Under the pieces are notes generated by a model. That model worked only from the letters and a program-made list of their open reading frames with translations, was not told the DNA's origin and did no database searches. The translations under genes and the position numbers were made by a program. A stretch of 64,000 nt of DNA. Origin: Flavobacteriales bacterium (lineage in GTDB: Bacteria; Bacteroidota; Bacteroidia; Flavobacteriales; Flavobacteriaceae). Below, piece by piece: positions 1-8,050 of the stretch. The first letter of the stretch is position 1; each line of letters opens with the position of its first letter. The stretch is from assembly GCA_003331305.1 (NCBI GenBank), contig QOQB01000002.1:1-64000 (forward strand), given 5' to 3'.

Positions 1-261
1 AATAAAATTGATGCATATACTCCAGAGGCTTTTGACGAAACCGATTTGATTGCTGTTCGGGGGAGTGAACATTATTCGCTTGATGAATGGAAAGAAACCT
101 GGATGGCAAAAACTCAAGGCGAATCGGTATTTATATCAGCAGCAAAAAAAACAAACATAGTGCACTTTAGGCAACGCCTATACCAAAGAGTAAGAGAACT
201 ACATGTGACCCGTTTTCCATATAACCACTTTCTTTATCCTGAAATTGAGGTAGATGAGTAG
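1..261 (+). CDS. hflX: GTPase HflX, C-terminal fragment
   Basis: The reading frame is open from base 1 and gives 86 residues ending in a TAG stop, so this is the 3' end of a gene that starts outside the window. The fragment opens with NKID, the G4 guanine-specificity motif of a TRAFAC GTPase, then has VFISAAKKTN (the G5 SAK-type motif) and ends with HVTRFPYNHFLYPE, the typical flavobacterial HflX tail. HflX is a ribosome-associated GTPase that splits stalled or stressed 70S ribosomes. The residues before NKID are not visible, so the call rests on the G4/G5 spacing and the tail. An internal TTG at 46 is not a real start. The downstream neighbour is convergent. Confidence 0.85.
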   Translation, partial: NKIDAYTPEAFDETDLIAVRGSEHYSLDEWKETWMAKTQGESVFISAAKKTNIVHFRQRLYQRVRELHVTRFPYNHFLYPEIEVDE

Positions 262-325
262 CGTTACACCAGCACTCTAGACAATTCCAAAAATTGGCTC
301 AGGGCCGTTTTTAAAAAATGACTTA

Positions 326-1207
326 CTACAACGTCATTCGTACACCTACCCCGAATACCTCACGAACCTGTAAGCGTTGTATGGCATTGTCATCATATAC
401 GAGCTGAAGAATAAGGTTAGTAGAAATGTATTCGTTTACTTTTAGTTCAGCAGCAATTTGATAATCTAAATCCACATTCTCAGCCTTATCTAAATAGTCA
501 GAATAGAGCCCAAGGCGCTGTTCTAATGTCATGTTTTCCATAGGAGAAAACTGATAAAATGCATTTACTGAAGCACCCAGCTCAAAGCGGTGATTATCGC
601 CTTGGCGGACACCAAAATACTCTTTTCCCTCTGCTAAATCCATGGTAAATTTTCGACTTACTAATGTAAGTCGTTGGGTAAAAGGTGCAATGTTTACCCA
701 CAAATTTTTTGACTTTTTCCAATATAAACCCACCCCTAACTGGATATAAACAGGTGAGAAAAAATGGGTTCTAAGGGTTCGGGTTTCTGTGCCATTCTCA
801 TCTTCTCCGTAAGTATAGCCGCGTGCAAATTGCGTTTTTACCCCAAACACGGTGGAATAGCTCCAGGTAGGGCTAAACTTTTTCCCCAAAAAAGATTGTA
901 AGTCAAACCGGTCGTTTGTTTTGCGCAAAAACTCTGTTCCGCTGAGTTTAGTCAACCCAAAATCACCCAAAAACTTGGTGTCCCAGTTCCAGCCATTTTT
1001 ACTATAGCTTAGATCGTAATCTGTGTGAAAACTTAACGAAATACTATTTTGACCTCCAGAAGCCCATTCGCTAAACGCTGCTTGATTAAAAAGAAGTTTC
1101 GCTACACCCCCTCTTTTCCAATCTTTCTCAGGCGTTTGTACGGAGTCGTTTTGGGCATATGACATGGTATTAAAAAGGAAAAAACAAAGGGCAATGGTTT
1201 TATTCAT
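326..1207 (-). CDS. DUF3078 secreted/outer-membrane protein
   Basis: 293 residues. The N terminus (MNKTIALCFFLFNTMSYAQ) is a signal peptide with a cleavage site just after AQ. The mature part has WKRGGVAKLLFNQAAFSEW and repeated amphipathic, aromatic-rich strands (for example WNWDTKFLGDFGL and LYWKKSKNLWVNIAPF), ending in a strand with a terminal aromatic/hydrophobic pattern (GVGVRMTL), as in outer-membrane beta-barrels. This matches the DUF3078 family, common in Bacteroidota and of unknown function. It is the last gene of the suf-led gene run, 3 bases after the DUF2480 gene, so it is probably co-transcribed, although nothing in the protein suggests a role in iron-sulfur assembly. Start ATG chosen because the signal peptide begins there. 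Confidence 0.8.
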   Translation of the reverse strand: MNKTIALCFFLFNTMSYAQNDSVQTPEKDWKRGGVAKLLFNQAAFSEWASGGQNSISLSFHTDYDLSYSKNGWNWDTKFLGDFGLTKLSGTEFLRKTNDRFDLQSFLGKKFSPTWSYSTVFGVKTQFARGYTYGEDENGTETRTLRTHFFSPVYIQLGVGLYWKKSKNLWVNIAPFTQRLTLVSRKFTMDLAEGKEYFGVRQGDNHRFELGASVNAFYQFSPMENMTLEQRLGLYSDYLDKAENVDLDYQIAAELKVNEYISTNLILQLVYDDNAIQRLQVREVFGVGVRMTL

Positions 1208-1210
1208 GGA

Positions 1211-1720
1211 CTATTTAGATTTTGAATACAAAGGGACAGAAGAGCAGGCTTCGCCATATGATAGTTTTCGGACTTCAGGAATTAGTTTTGCCGCTAATAG
1301 ACCCATGGCTTGTTGCGGCACAGGCTTATTGGCACAGCCTTTAATCATCACCAAACCATTTTGGTAGGGCGTAATATCAAAATCATGTAGTTTTTCAATA
1401 AAAAGAAAACGTTCCAAATCATCAAGAGTACCCACTACTACAGTTTGCGTAACAGGGCTCAAATAACGTACCAAAAGTAATGTAGCCCATTGTGGAACCA
1501 GTATATCATCTGGGCAATGCACTGCTACAAAATGATCCTCATAAGATTTCCAATCGTGGTCTTGCAAACGCGCTCTAAACGACTGTTCACGCAACAACAC
1601 GCCATCGTCTAAAAAAGCGGTAATGGAAAGTAACGTACGGATTCCCTCTTCGTAAAATTCTTCTAAGTCAATTACTTGAAGGGTACTGTTTGCCACGCGA
1701 TTGACAATTTCTTTTGCCAT
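1211..1720 (-). CDS. DUF2480 family protein
   Basis: 169 residues, soluble, no signal peptide. The sequence MAKEIVNRVANSTLQVIDLE, the central DWKSYEDHFVAVHCPDD stretch and the cysteine-containing MIKGCANKPVPQQA match the DUF2480 family, which is restricted to Bacteroidota and typically sits in the suf gene neighbourhood. The function is unknown; two conserved-looking cysteines (VHC and KGC) could bind metal, but that is inference. It overlaps the DUF59 gene upstream by one base (stop of one, start of the other), which indicates translational coupling within the suf operon. Confidence 0.8.
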   Translation of the reverse strand: MAKEIVNRVANSTLQVIDLEEFYEEGIRTLLSITAFLDDGVLLREQSFRARLQDHDWKSYEDHFVAVHCPDDILVPQWATLLLVRYLSPVTQTVVVGTLDDLERFLFIEKLHDFDITPYQNGLVMIKGCANKPVPQQAMGLLAAKLIPEVRKLSYGEACSSVPLYSKSK

Positions 1721-2034
1721 TATAAAAATCCGAGTTCAAGTTTTGCTTCTTCGCTCATTAGGTCGCGCGTCCATGGTGGGTCAAAAGTAAGTTCCAACTC
1801 TACTTCGTTTACCTCGTCCAAAGACCGTACTTTTTCTTTTACTTCTTGTGGAAGGGATTCTGCCACAGGACAATTGGGCGTTGTAAGGGTCATGAGTATT
1901 TTTACATCGCTGTCTTCATTGACAAACACATCGTAAATCAGACCCAATTCGTAAATATCTACAGGAATTTCAGGGTCGTAAATAGTTTTTAAGACCTTAA
2001 CAATTTTTTCCCCAAGTGCAGCAGTATCCATCAT
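1720..2034 (-). CDS. sufT: SufT-like DUF59/MIP18 iron-sulfur assembly protein
   Basis: 104 residues. The DUF59 (MIP18) signature is clear: YDPEIPVDIYELGLIYDV at residues 19-36 and MTLTTPNCPVAESLP with the conserved Cys55, followed by LTFDPPWTRDLMSEEAKLELG. Proteins of this family act as auxiliary factors in iron-sulfur cluster maturation or transfer to client proteins. Placement directly after sufE, with a 4-base overlap (2031-2034), supports a role in the SUF pathway. Two adjacent methionines could start translation; the first gives the ATGA-type overlap with sufE. The symbol sufT is used in the sense of a stand-alone DUF59 protein encoded in a suf operon. Confidence 0.85.
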   Translation of the reverse strand: MMDTAALGEKIVKVLKTIYDPEIPVDIYELGLIYDVFVNEDSDVKILMTLTTPNCPVAESLPQEVKEKVRSLDEVNEVELELTFDPPWTRDLMSEEAKLELGFL

Positions 2035-2456
2035 GATGTAAGTTGCGTTTGGTACGCTATGGCGTACATTTTTAATTGCTTAATCATGGAAACCAGGCCG
2101 TTTGCCCGTGTAGGCGAAAGATGTTCTTTAAGTCCAATTTCATCAATAAATGCAGTGTCAGCAGCTAATATATCTTTGGGATGTTGATTAGAAAATACGC
2201 GAATAAGAATAGCAATAATCCCTTTTGTGATGATGGCATCGCTATCGGCAGTAAATGCGATCTTATTGTTATCAAGGTCAGCATGTACCCAAACTTTACT
2301 CTGGCAACCTTTAATAATGTGGTCGTCTGTTTTGTATTCGGAAGCAATTAACGGTAACGATTTTCCAAGTTCAATCATATACTCATAGCGCTGCATCCAG
2401 TCGTCAAACATGGCAAATTCAGATACAATTTCTGCTTGTTGTGCTGCTATATTCAT
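2031..2456 (-). CDS. sufE: SufE cysteine desulfuration protein
   Basis: 141 residues from the ATG at 2456. An upstream in-frame start at 2501 would add 15 residues reaching into sufS and is not supported by family length. MFDDWMQRYEYMIELGKSLP and DHIIKGCQSKVW are hallmark SufE motifs; Cys51 is the persulfide acceptor and falls at the same number as in the enterobacterial enzyme. SufE takes sulfane sulfur from SufS Cys369 and passes it to the SufBCD scaffold. It lies 16 bases downstream of the sufS stop and overlaps the DUF59 gene by 4 bases. Confidence 0.93.
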   Translation of the reverse strand: MNIAAQQAEIVSEFAMFDDWMQRYEYMIELGKSLPLIASEYKTDDHIIKGCQSKVWVHADLDNNKIAFTADSDAIITKGIIAILIRVFSNQHPKDILAADTAFIDEIGLKEHLSPTRANGLVSMIKQLKMYAIAYQTQLTS

Positions 2457-2472
2457 AGGATAAAGATACGGA

Positions 2473-3708
2473 TTAACGCAACATACTAACTGCTTTTTCA
2501 ACGCCAGTTATAAATCGCTCTACTTCTTCATGGGTGTTGTAAAAGGCAAACGAAGCGCGCACCGTTCCTGGAATTTGATAAAAATCCATAATCGGTTGGC
2601 AGCAATGATGCCCTGTCCTTACGGCAATTCCCATTTTGTCAAGGAGCGTTCCTATATCGTAAGGATGTAATCCATCTACATTAAATGAAATTACGGCTAC
2701 TTTGTTTTGCACATCACCATAAATACGCAGGCCTTCAATTTTGTTTAGCTTTTCTGTGGCGTGCTGTAGTAAGTCGTTTTCGTGGGCTGCAATAGTTTCA
2801 AAGCCAATACCGTTCATATAATCTATAGCAGCACCAAAGCCTACCCCACCCGCAATGTTGGGTGTCCCGGCTTCAAATTTATGTGGCAGATCGGCATAGG
2901 TTGTTTTTTCAAAGGTTACTTGGTCTATCATTTCACCACCTCCTTGATAGGGTGGAAGTTTGCGTAGCCATTCTTCTTTGCCGTAAAGCATACCAATTCC
3001 TGTTGGACCACAGATTTTATGTGCAGATGTAGTATAAAAATCCGCATTCAGCGCTTGCACATCGGGAATCAAATGCGGCGTAGCTTGTGCACCATCAATG
3101 AGCACTGCTGCCCCAACCGCATGGGCTTTTTCGATAATCTGCTCAATGGGATTAATAACGCCTAATGCATTGGAAACGTGATTCACAAAAACCACTTTGG
3201 TATGTGCGTTAACAAGTTGGTCAAAGGCGTCCATATCTAAGATTCCCGCGTCTGTCATTGGAATAACCTTGAGCGTTGCGCCAGTGCGCTGACAAAGCAT
3301 TTGCCACGGTACAATATTAGCGTGATGTTCTAACGCAGATACAATGAGTTCATCTCCTTGTTTTAGCAATGATGCAAATCCATTTGCTACTAAATTAATA
3401 GCATGGGTAGTTCCCGAAGTTAAAATAATTTCGTGCGCATGCTTGGCATTAAAATGCTGCTGAATTTTTTGTCTTGCGGCCTCGTACTGATCTGTAGCTT
3501 CTTGGCTTAATGCATGTACGCCCCTGTGAATATTGGCATTGGTGTGCTTGTAATAATTACTAATAGCATCAATTACGGGTAGGGGTGTTTGGGATGTTGC
3601 AGCATTATCCAAATACACCAGTGGCTGTCCATTTACCTTTCGATGTAATATGGGAAAGTCATTTCTAATTTGCACTAAATCAAGGGAGGTATCAAACATC
3701 AAATCCAA
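2473..3708 (-). CDS. sufS: Cysteine desulfurase SufS
   Basis: 411 residues, the normal length for a type II (SufS/CsdA) cysteine desulfurase. It is a PLP enzyme that converts L-cysteine to alanine and carries the sulfur as a persulfide. YLDNAATSQTP (32-42), ALEHHANIVPW (125-135), the PLP lysine Lys231 in TTSAHKICGPTG, and the catalytic Cys369 in RTGHHCCQP are all present; the doubled cysteine is a minor oddity. The ORF starts MDLM, overlapping sufD by 17 bases; a second start at Met4 would reduce this to 8. It passes sulfur to SufE, encoded immediately downstream. Confidence 0.95.
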   Translation of the reverse strand: MDLMFDTSLDLVQIRNDFPILHRKVNGQPLVYLDNAATSQTPLPVIDAISNYYKHTNANIHRGVHALSQEATDQYEAARQKIQQHFNAKHAHEIILTSGTTHAINLVANGFASLLKQGDELIVSALEHHANIVPWQMLCQRTGATLKVIPMTDAGILDMDAFDQLVNAHTKVVFVNHVSNALGVINPIEQIIEKAHAVGAAVLIDGAQATPHLIPDVQALNADFYTTSAHKICGPTGIGMLYGKEEWLRKLPPYQGGGEMIDQVTFEKTTYADLPHKFEAGTPNIAGGVGFGAAIDYMNGIGFETIAAHENDLLQHATEKLNKIEGLRIYGDVQNKVAVISFNVDGLHPYDIGTLLDKMGIAVRTGHHCCQPIMDFYQIPGTVRASFAFYNTHEEVERFITGVEKAVSMLR

Positions 3709-5008
3709 TATTTACACCCAACTTATTGGCAATTAACTTATTGATACGTTTTTTCACCGAATCAATCTGAACACTTTGTAAGATATTATTGGCAAAGGCA
3801 TAGGTCAATAATCCGCGCGCTTCTTTTTTGGGAATACCGCGAGTTTGCAAATAGAATAATGCATCTTCATCCAATTGACCAATCGTACACCCGTGGCTGC
3901 ACTTTACATCGTCTGCAAAAATTTCAAGCTGTGGTTTGGTATTGATGCTTGCCTTGTCGTCCATCAAAATATTATTGTTTTGCTGAAAGGCATTTGTTTT
4001 TTGAGCTTCTTTTTCAACAATGATTTTTCCATTGAAAACACCTGTTGCATTTTCAGCATATATGCCTTTGTAATCCTGATGACTTTCGCTGTTGGGCTGC
4101 GCGTGATGCACTAGTGTGTGATGATCTACAAATTGCTTCCCTTCAATGAGTGTAATGCCCTTCATCGTAGAATTGATTTCGGGTTCCTTGTGATAGAAAT
4201 TTAGGTTGTTACGAGTAAGCTTACCACCAAATGAAAACGTATGTACTTTAGCATGGCTGTGTTTTTGCTGAGCAATATAAGTGCTGTCTATTAGTGATGC
4301 TTCGAAGTTGTCGTTTTGGATTTTGTAGTAATCCAATTGCGCGTTTTGTTCCGTAAATATCTCAGTAACCACGTTGGTAAACGTAGCCTCAGATGTCAAG
4401 CTTTGGTGACGTTCTACAATTTGTATTTCAGCATTTTTCTCCAACACAATCAAATTGCGAGGTTGCAAAATCATGTTAGGATTTTTATCGGTGGCAAAAT
4501 GAATAATTTGAACAGGTTTTTCTACAACCTTACCTTCAGGGACATAAATGTATGCTCCTTCTTTGGTAAAGGCTGTATTCAGCGCTGTTAATGACGCTTC
4601 CTTTTCGGCAATTTGATTAAAGTATTTTTTAATTACTGGAGCAAATTTTCGTTTCGTCAGTGCAGCCGACAACAAGCAAACGTCTATGCCGTCGTGCGTG
4701 GTTTCAGATAAATACGCATTGTAAATACCATCTACAAATACAATTTTGAAGGTGTCAACGTCCTGTAAAATGTACGGCTTAACCTCTTCAAGTTTAAGAT
4801 TAACTTCCTCTTTTGGAAACACTGAAAAATCATTTTTTGTAAGCGTTCTAAGTGACGTATATTTCCAATCCTCTAGTTTTTTTGTGGGAAAACCTTGTTG
4901 TTCAAATACTTCAATGGCAGCGGCGCGTTCGTCTTGTAACTTACGTTGTGGGCCGTCTTGAGCATCAAATGCCAAATACGAAGACAATAAGGTTTCTTTT
5001 AAGTCCAT
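3692..5008 (-). CDS. sufD: Fe-S assembly scaffold subunit SufD
   Basis: 438 residues of the SufB/SufD family. The N-terminal helical part (PTKKLEDWKYTSLRTL, about 40-55) is the usual substrate-proximal region and the C-terminal half is the right-handed beta-helix with KGIYAENATGVFNGKIIV and DDVKCSHGCTIGQLDEDALFYLQTRGI, the strongly conserved SufD end. With SufB and SufC it forms the SufBC2D complex that builds clusters. The start codon shares one base with the sufC stop (5008), a tight coupling typical of an operon. The protein is acidic and soluble with no signal. Confidence 0.95.
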   Translation of the reverse strand: MDLKETLLSSYLAFDAQDGPQRKLQDERAAAIEVFEQQGFPTKKLEDWKYTSLRTLTKNDFSVFPKEEVNLKLEEVKPYILQDVDTFKIVFVDGIYNAYLSETTHDGIDVCLLSAALTKRKFAPVIKKYFNQIAEKEASLTALNTAFTKEGAYIYVPEGKVVEKPVQIIHFATDKNPNMILQPRNLIVLEKNAEIQIVERHQSLTSEATFTNVVTEIFTEQNAQLDYYKIQNDNFEASLIDSTYIAQQKHSHAKVHTFSFGGKLTRNNLNFYHKEPEINSTMKGITLIEGKQFVDHHTLVHHAQPNSESHQDYKGIYAENATGVFNGKIIVEKEAQKTNAFQQNNNILMDDKASINTKPQLEIFADDVKCSHGCTIGQLDEDALFYLQTRGIPKKEARGLLTYAFANNILQSVQIDSVKKRINKLIANKLGVNIGFDV

Positions 5009-5754
5009 TATGCTCCTTGTTTAATCCAGTCGTAGCCTTTTTCTTCAAGTTCCAGCGCCAATTCTTTGGTGCCTGATTTTACAATTCTACCTTCGTGTAA
5101 TACATGAACAAAATCAGGAACAATATGGTCCAACAATCGCTGGTAATGCGTTATAACTACAATAGCGTTATCTTTTCCTTTAAGCTTATTTACGCCGTTT
5201 GCCACAATGCGTAGCGCGTCAATATCAAGTCCAGAGTCCGTTTCATCTAAAATGGCAAGTTTGGGTTCAAGCATTGCCATTTGAAAAATTTCATTTCGCT
5301 TTTTTTCACCTCCCGAAAAGCCTTCGTTAAGGGAGCGCGATAAAAACCGTGAATCAATTTCTAAAAGGGCAGCTTTTTCACGAATTTTCTTTAGCATTTC
5401 GTTCGCAGGCATATCGTCAAGCCCTTGTGCTTTACGGTTTTGGTTGATAGCCGTTTTGATAAAATTAGTGACCGATACCCCAGGGATTTCTACAGGATAT
5501 TGAAATGATAAAAAGATTCCTTTATGGGCACGTTCGTCTGCGCTAAGTTCTTCAATATCTTCACCGTCAAATAAAATACTTCCTTGTGAAACGTCGTATT
5601 CCTCGTGTCCAGCAATTACCGTTGAAAGCGTGCTTTTACCAGAACCATTAGGCCCCATAATGGCATGAACCTCACCAGGTTTTACGTCTAAATTTATTCC
5701 TTGAAGAATCGTTTTGCCTTCGCAACCGGCATGTAAATTGTCAATGCTGAGCAT
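5008..5754 (-). CDS. sufC: Fe-S assembly ATPase SufC
   Basis: 248 residues, an ABC-type ATPase without membrane partner. Walker A GPNGSGKST at 34-42, Q-loop in FLSFQYPVEIPGV, the SufC-type signature FSGGEKKR (146-153) and Walker B LAILDETDSGLD (167-178) are intact, with the H-loop in VVITHYQRLL. It drives conformational change in SufB-SufD during cluster assembly. It begins 3 bases after the small lipoprotein gene and its stop meets the sufD start. No missing residues. Confidence 0.96.
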   Translation of the reverse strand: MLSIDNLHAGCEGKTILQGINLDVKPGEVHAIMGPNGSGKSTLSTVIAGHEEYDVSQGSILFDGEDIEELSADERAHKGIFLSFQYPVEIPGVSVTNFIKTAINQNRKAQGLDDMPANEMLKKIREKAALLEIDSRFLSRSLNEGFSGGEKKRNEIFQMAMLEPKLAILDETDSGLDIDALRIVANGVNKLKGKDNAIVVITHYQRLLDHIVPDFVHVLHEGRIVKSGTKELALELEEKGYDWIKQGA

Positions 5755-5757
5755 GAG

Positions 5758-6111
5758 TTAGTTGGGTTTGAGAATAGTATTATCTGAAGGATTCACTAAT
5801 GAATCTATTGATGTGATTTTAATGCGTTTGTCCCAACCTTCTTCGTCGGGTTGTTTGTTTTCTACCATTCCCTTAACATAAACGGGAATCATATCGTATT
5901 CGTCGCGCTTTATTGGGCTACAGAGCTCTTGCAACTCTAGCATTTTATCGTCGATAATAACCCCATAAATTTCAGTACCTGTATTTAGCACTGCAGCATC
6001 TGCTAAATATAAAAACTCACCGTAAAATTGTGGATTTGCATCTGTTTTTTTTGGCGATTGAGTACATGATGTCGCAAAAGCGATAAGTGTAATAAAAATT
6101 AATGTTCTCAT
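5758..6111 (-). CDS. Small lipoprotein encoded inside the suf operon (NlpE OB-fold-like)
   Basis: 117 residues. MRTLIFITLIAFATSC is a lipoprotein signal peptide with the acylated cysteine at 16. The mature domain of about 100 residues contains YGEFLYLADAAVLNTG, EIYGVIIDDKM and DMIPVYVKGMVE, a strand pattern that resembles the C-terminal OB-fold domain of the copper/envelope-stress lipoprotein NlpE (which has a GEYVYMADAA-like segment); this resemblance is from memory and not a search. The gene sits between sufB (10 bases upstream) and sufC (3 bases downstream), so it must be co-transcribed with cytosolic iron-sulfur machinery although the product is exported. Function unknown. Confidence 0.65.
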   Translation of the reverse strand: MRTLIFITLIAFATSCTQSPKKTDANPQFYGEFLYLADAAVLNTGTEIYGVIIDDKMLELQELCSPIKRDEYDMIPVYVKGMVENKQPDEEGWDKRIKITSIDSLVNPSDNTILKPN

Positions 6112-6121
6112 GACTTAGGAT

Positions 6122-7567
6122 TTATCCAACAGAGCCTTCAAGTGAAATTTCAAGTAGTTTTTGAGCTTCCACTGCAAACTCCATGGGTAGTTTATTCAAC
6201 ACTTCTTTACTAAAACCATTCACGATAAGTGCAATGGCTTTTTCGGTATCAATTCCTCGTTGATTACAATAAAAAATTTGGTCTTCACCAATTTTACTGG
6301 TGGTAGCTTCATGCTCAATTTTGGCAGTTTTGCTTTTTGCTTCAATATATGGGAAGGTGTGCGCGCCACATTTGTTCCCCATAAGGAGCGAGTCGCATTG
6401 CGAAAAGTTACGTGCATTTTTGGCATTAGCACCTACTTTTACCAGTCCGCGGTAGCTGTTTTGTGAGTGTCCAGCAGAAATTCCTTTGGAAATGATGGTA
6501 CTCTTGGTACGTTTCCCCAAATGAATCATTTTAGTCCCTGTATCGGCTTGCTGATAATTGTTGGTTAGTGCAATGGAATAAAACTCCCCAATACTATCGT
6601 TGCCTTTCAAAATACAAGACGGATATTTCCAGGTAACGGCAGAGCCTGTTTCGACTTGCGTCCACGAAATTTTAGAGCGTTCATGGCAAATACCACGTTT
6701 GGTTACAAAATTAAAAACCCCTCCTTTTCCGTCTTTGTCGCCTGGAAACCAGTTTTGAACGGTAGAGTATTTGATTTCAGCGTCGTCAAGCGCAATGAGC
6801 TCTACTACCGCCGCATGCAGCTGATTTTCATCTCGAGCAGGTGCGGTACACCCCTCCAAATAACTCACGTAACTGCCTTCGTCCGCAATCACTAATGTGC
6901 GCTCAAACTGCCCTGTTCCTGCTTGATTAATGCGGAAATAGGTAGAAAGTTCCATAGGACAATGCACCCCTTTGGGAATGTAGCAAAATGATCCGTCGGA
7001 AAATACAGCCGAATTTAAAGCCGCAAAATAGTTGTCCGTTCTAGGAATGACGGAGCCGATGTATTTTTGGACCAATTCGGGGTGTTCTTGAATGGCTTCT
7101 GAAATAGAACAGAAAATAATGCCTTTTTCAGCTAAGGTATCTTTGAACGTGGTGGCTACCGAAACAGAGTCCATCACAATATCAACAGCAACACCAGCTA
7201 ATTTTTTTTGTTCTTCGAGTGAAATACCTAGTTTTTCAAAAGTTTTAAGCAACTCAGGATCAACCTCGTCGAGGCTGTCGTATTTCACTTGTGACTTGGG
7301 CGCAGAATAGTAAGCGATTTCTTGCAACTTAGGTTTGGGATACGTTACGTTTGCCCAATCGGGCTCTTCCATTTGTTGGAATTTTTCATAGGCATCTAGC
7401 CGCCATTTAAGCATCCAATGTGGCTCGTTTTTACGCGCAGATATAGCACGAATAACATCTTCGTTTAATCCAATGGGGAACGTATCCGATTCAATATCGG
7501 TGTAAAAACCATACTCGTACTCTTTGGTTTCGAGTTCTTTTTTTAATTCCTCTTCTGTGTATGCCAT
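6122..7567 (-). CDS. sufB: Fe-S assembly scaffold subunit SufB
   Basis: 481 residues, full length. Recognisable SufB segments include [18 protein letters not shown] (about 47-64), [38 protein letters not shown] and the C-terminal [20 protein letters not shown] plus [20 protein letters not shown], which carry the cysteine and glutamate residues implicated in cluster building. SufB is the scaffold on which the nascent [4Fe-4S] cluster forms in the SufBC2D complex. It follows sufA by 9 bases in the operon. Confidence 0.96.
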   Translation of the reverse strand: MAYTEEELKKELETKEYEYGFYTDIESDTFPIGLNEDVIRAISARKNEPHWMLKWRLDAYEKFQQMEEPDWANVTYPKPKLQEIAYYSAPKSQVKYDSLDEVDPELLKTFEKLGISLEEQKKLAGVAVDIVMDSVSVATTFKDTLAEKGIIFCSISEAIQEHPELVQKYIGSVIPRTDNYFAALNSAVFSDGSFCYIPKGVHCPMELSTYFRINQAGTGQFERTLVIADEGSYVSYLEGCTAPARDENQLHAAVVELIALDDAEIKYSTVQNWFPGDKDGKGGVFNFVTKRGICHERSKISWTQVETGSAVTWKYPSCILKGNDSIGEFYSIALTNNYQQADTGTKMIHLGKRTKSTIISKGISAGHSQNSYRGLVKVGANAKNARNFSQCDSLLMGNKCGAHTFPYIEAKSKTAKIEHEATTSKIGEDQIFYCNQRGIDTEKAIALIVNGFSKEVLNKLPMEFAVEAQKLLEISLEGSVG

Positions 7568-7576
7568 AGCATTTTT

Positions 7577-7906
7577 TTAAAGCGAAAAACTTTCTCCACA
7601 CCCGCAGGTTCTGTTGGCGTTGGGATTGTTAAATACAAATCCTTTGCCGTTTAAACCTCCTGAATACTCAAGGGTAGTTCCAACAAGATACAAAAAGCTT
7701 TTTTTATCTACGACAATCCGCACTTCATTATCTTCAAAAATCTTGTCATTTTCACCCAAAGCTTCATCAAATGTTAGTTCATAGGACAAGCCCGAGCATC
7801 CACCACTCTTGACACCAACGCGCACAAAATGTGACTGCGAATCAACGCCGTCTTGTTGCATCATCTGCACCACTTGGTCTCGTGCTTCCGGAGAAACTTT
7901 AATCAT
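7577..7906 (-). CDS. sufA: A-type Fe-S carrier SufA/IscA family
   Basis: 109 residues from the ATG at 7906. The three A-type ligands are present: Cys37 in KSGGCSGLSYEL and Cys101/Cys103 in TCGCGESFSL. A-type proteins accept clusters from the scaffold and deliver them to apo-proteins. An in-frame start at 7945 would add 13 residues, but it would lie inside the promoter-like TATATTTG element at 7934-7941, and the family normally begins MIKVSPEA, so 7906 is preferred. First gene of the suf operon. Confidence 0.92.
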   Translation of the reverse strand: MIKVSPEARDQVVQMMQQDGVDSQSHFVRVGVKSGGCSGLSYELTFDEALGENDKIFEDNEVRIVVDKKSFLYLVGTTLEYSGGLNGKGFVFNNPNANRTCGCGESFSL

Positions 7907-7933
7907 AGCCTTATTTGGATTAATTCCAAAGTA

Positions 7934-7962
7934 CAAATATACCACATTTCACGATGATACAA
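7934..7962 (-). promoter_or_regulatory. suf operon promoter
   Basis: On the minus strand there is TTG (7960-7962), an 18-base spacer and TATATTTG (7934-7941), matching the Bacteroidota primary sigma consensus (TTTG or TTG, about 19 bases, TAnnTTTG). Transcription would start near 7928, leaving roughly 20 bases of leader before the sufA ATG at 7906. No obvious Fur or IscR/SufR-like palindrome was recognised beside it. Confidence 0.6.
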
Positions 7963-8038
7963 TAGCAATCCTATTAGGTTTGCTAATAGTACAATAACAC
8001 ATAGCTTCATAGCGCCAGCATATCACAACAAAATACGC

Positions 8039-8046
8039 TAAGTTTG
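8039..8046 (+). promoter_or_regulatory. thiL -7 promoter element
   Basis: TAAGTTTG fits TAnnTTTG exactly. Its final G is only 4 bases before the thiL ATG at 8051, so transcription would begin at or next to the start codon (a leaderless or near-leaderless message). No clear TTG upstream partner was seen at the right spacing. Confidence 0.45.
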
Positions 8047-8050
8047 CGCC

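Noticed and set aside
7907-7945. Earlier start for sufA
   Set aside because: Would overlap the TATATTTG promoter box and lengthen the protein beyond the family.
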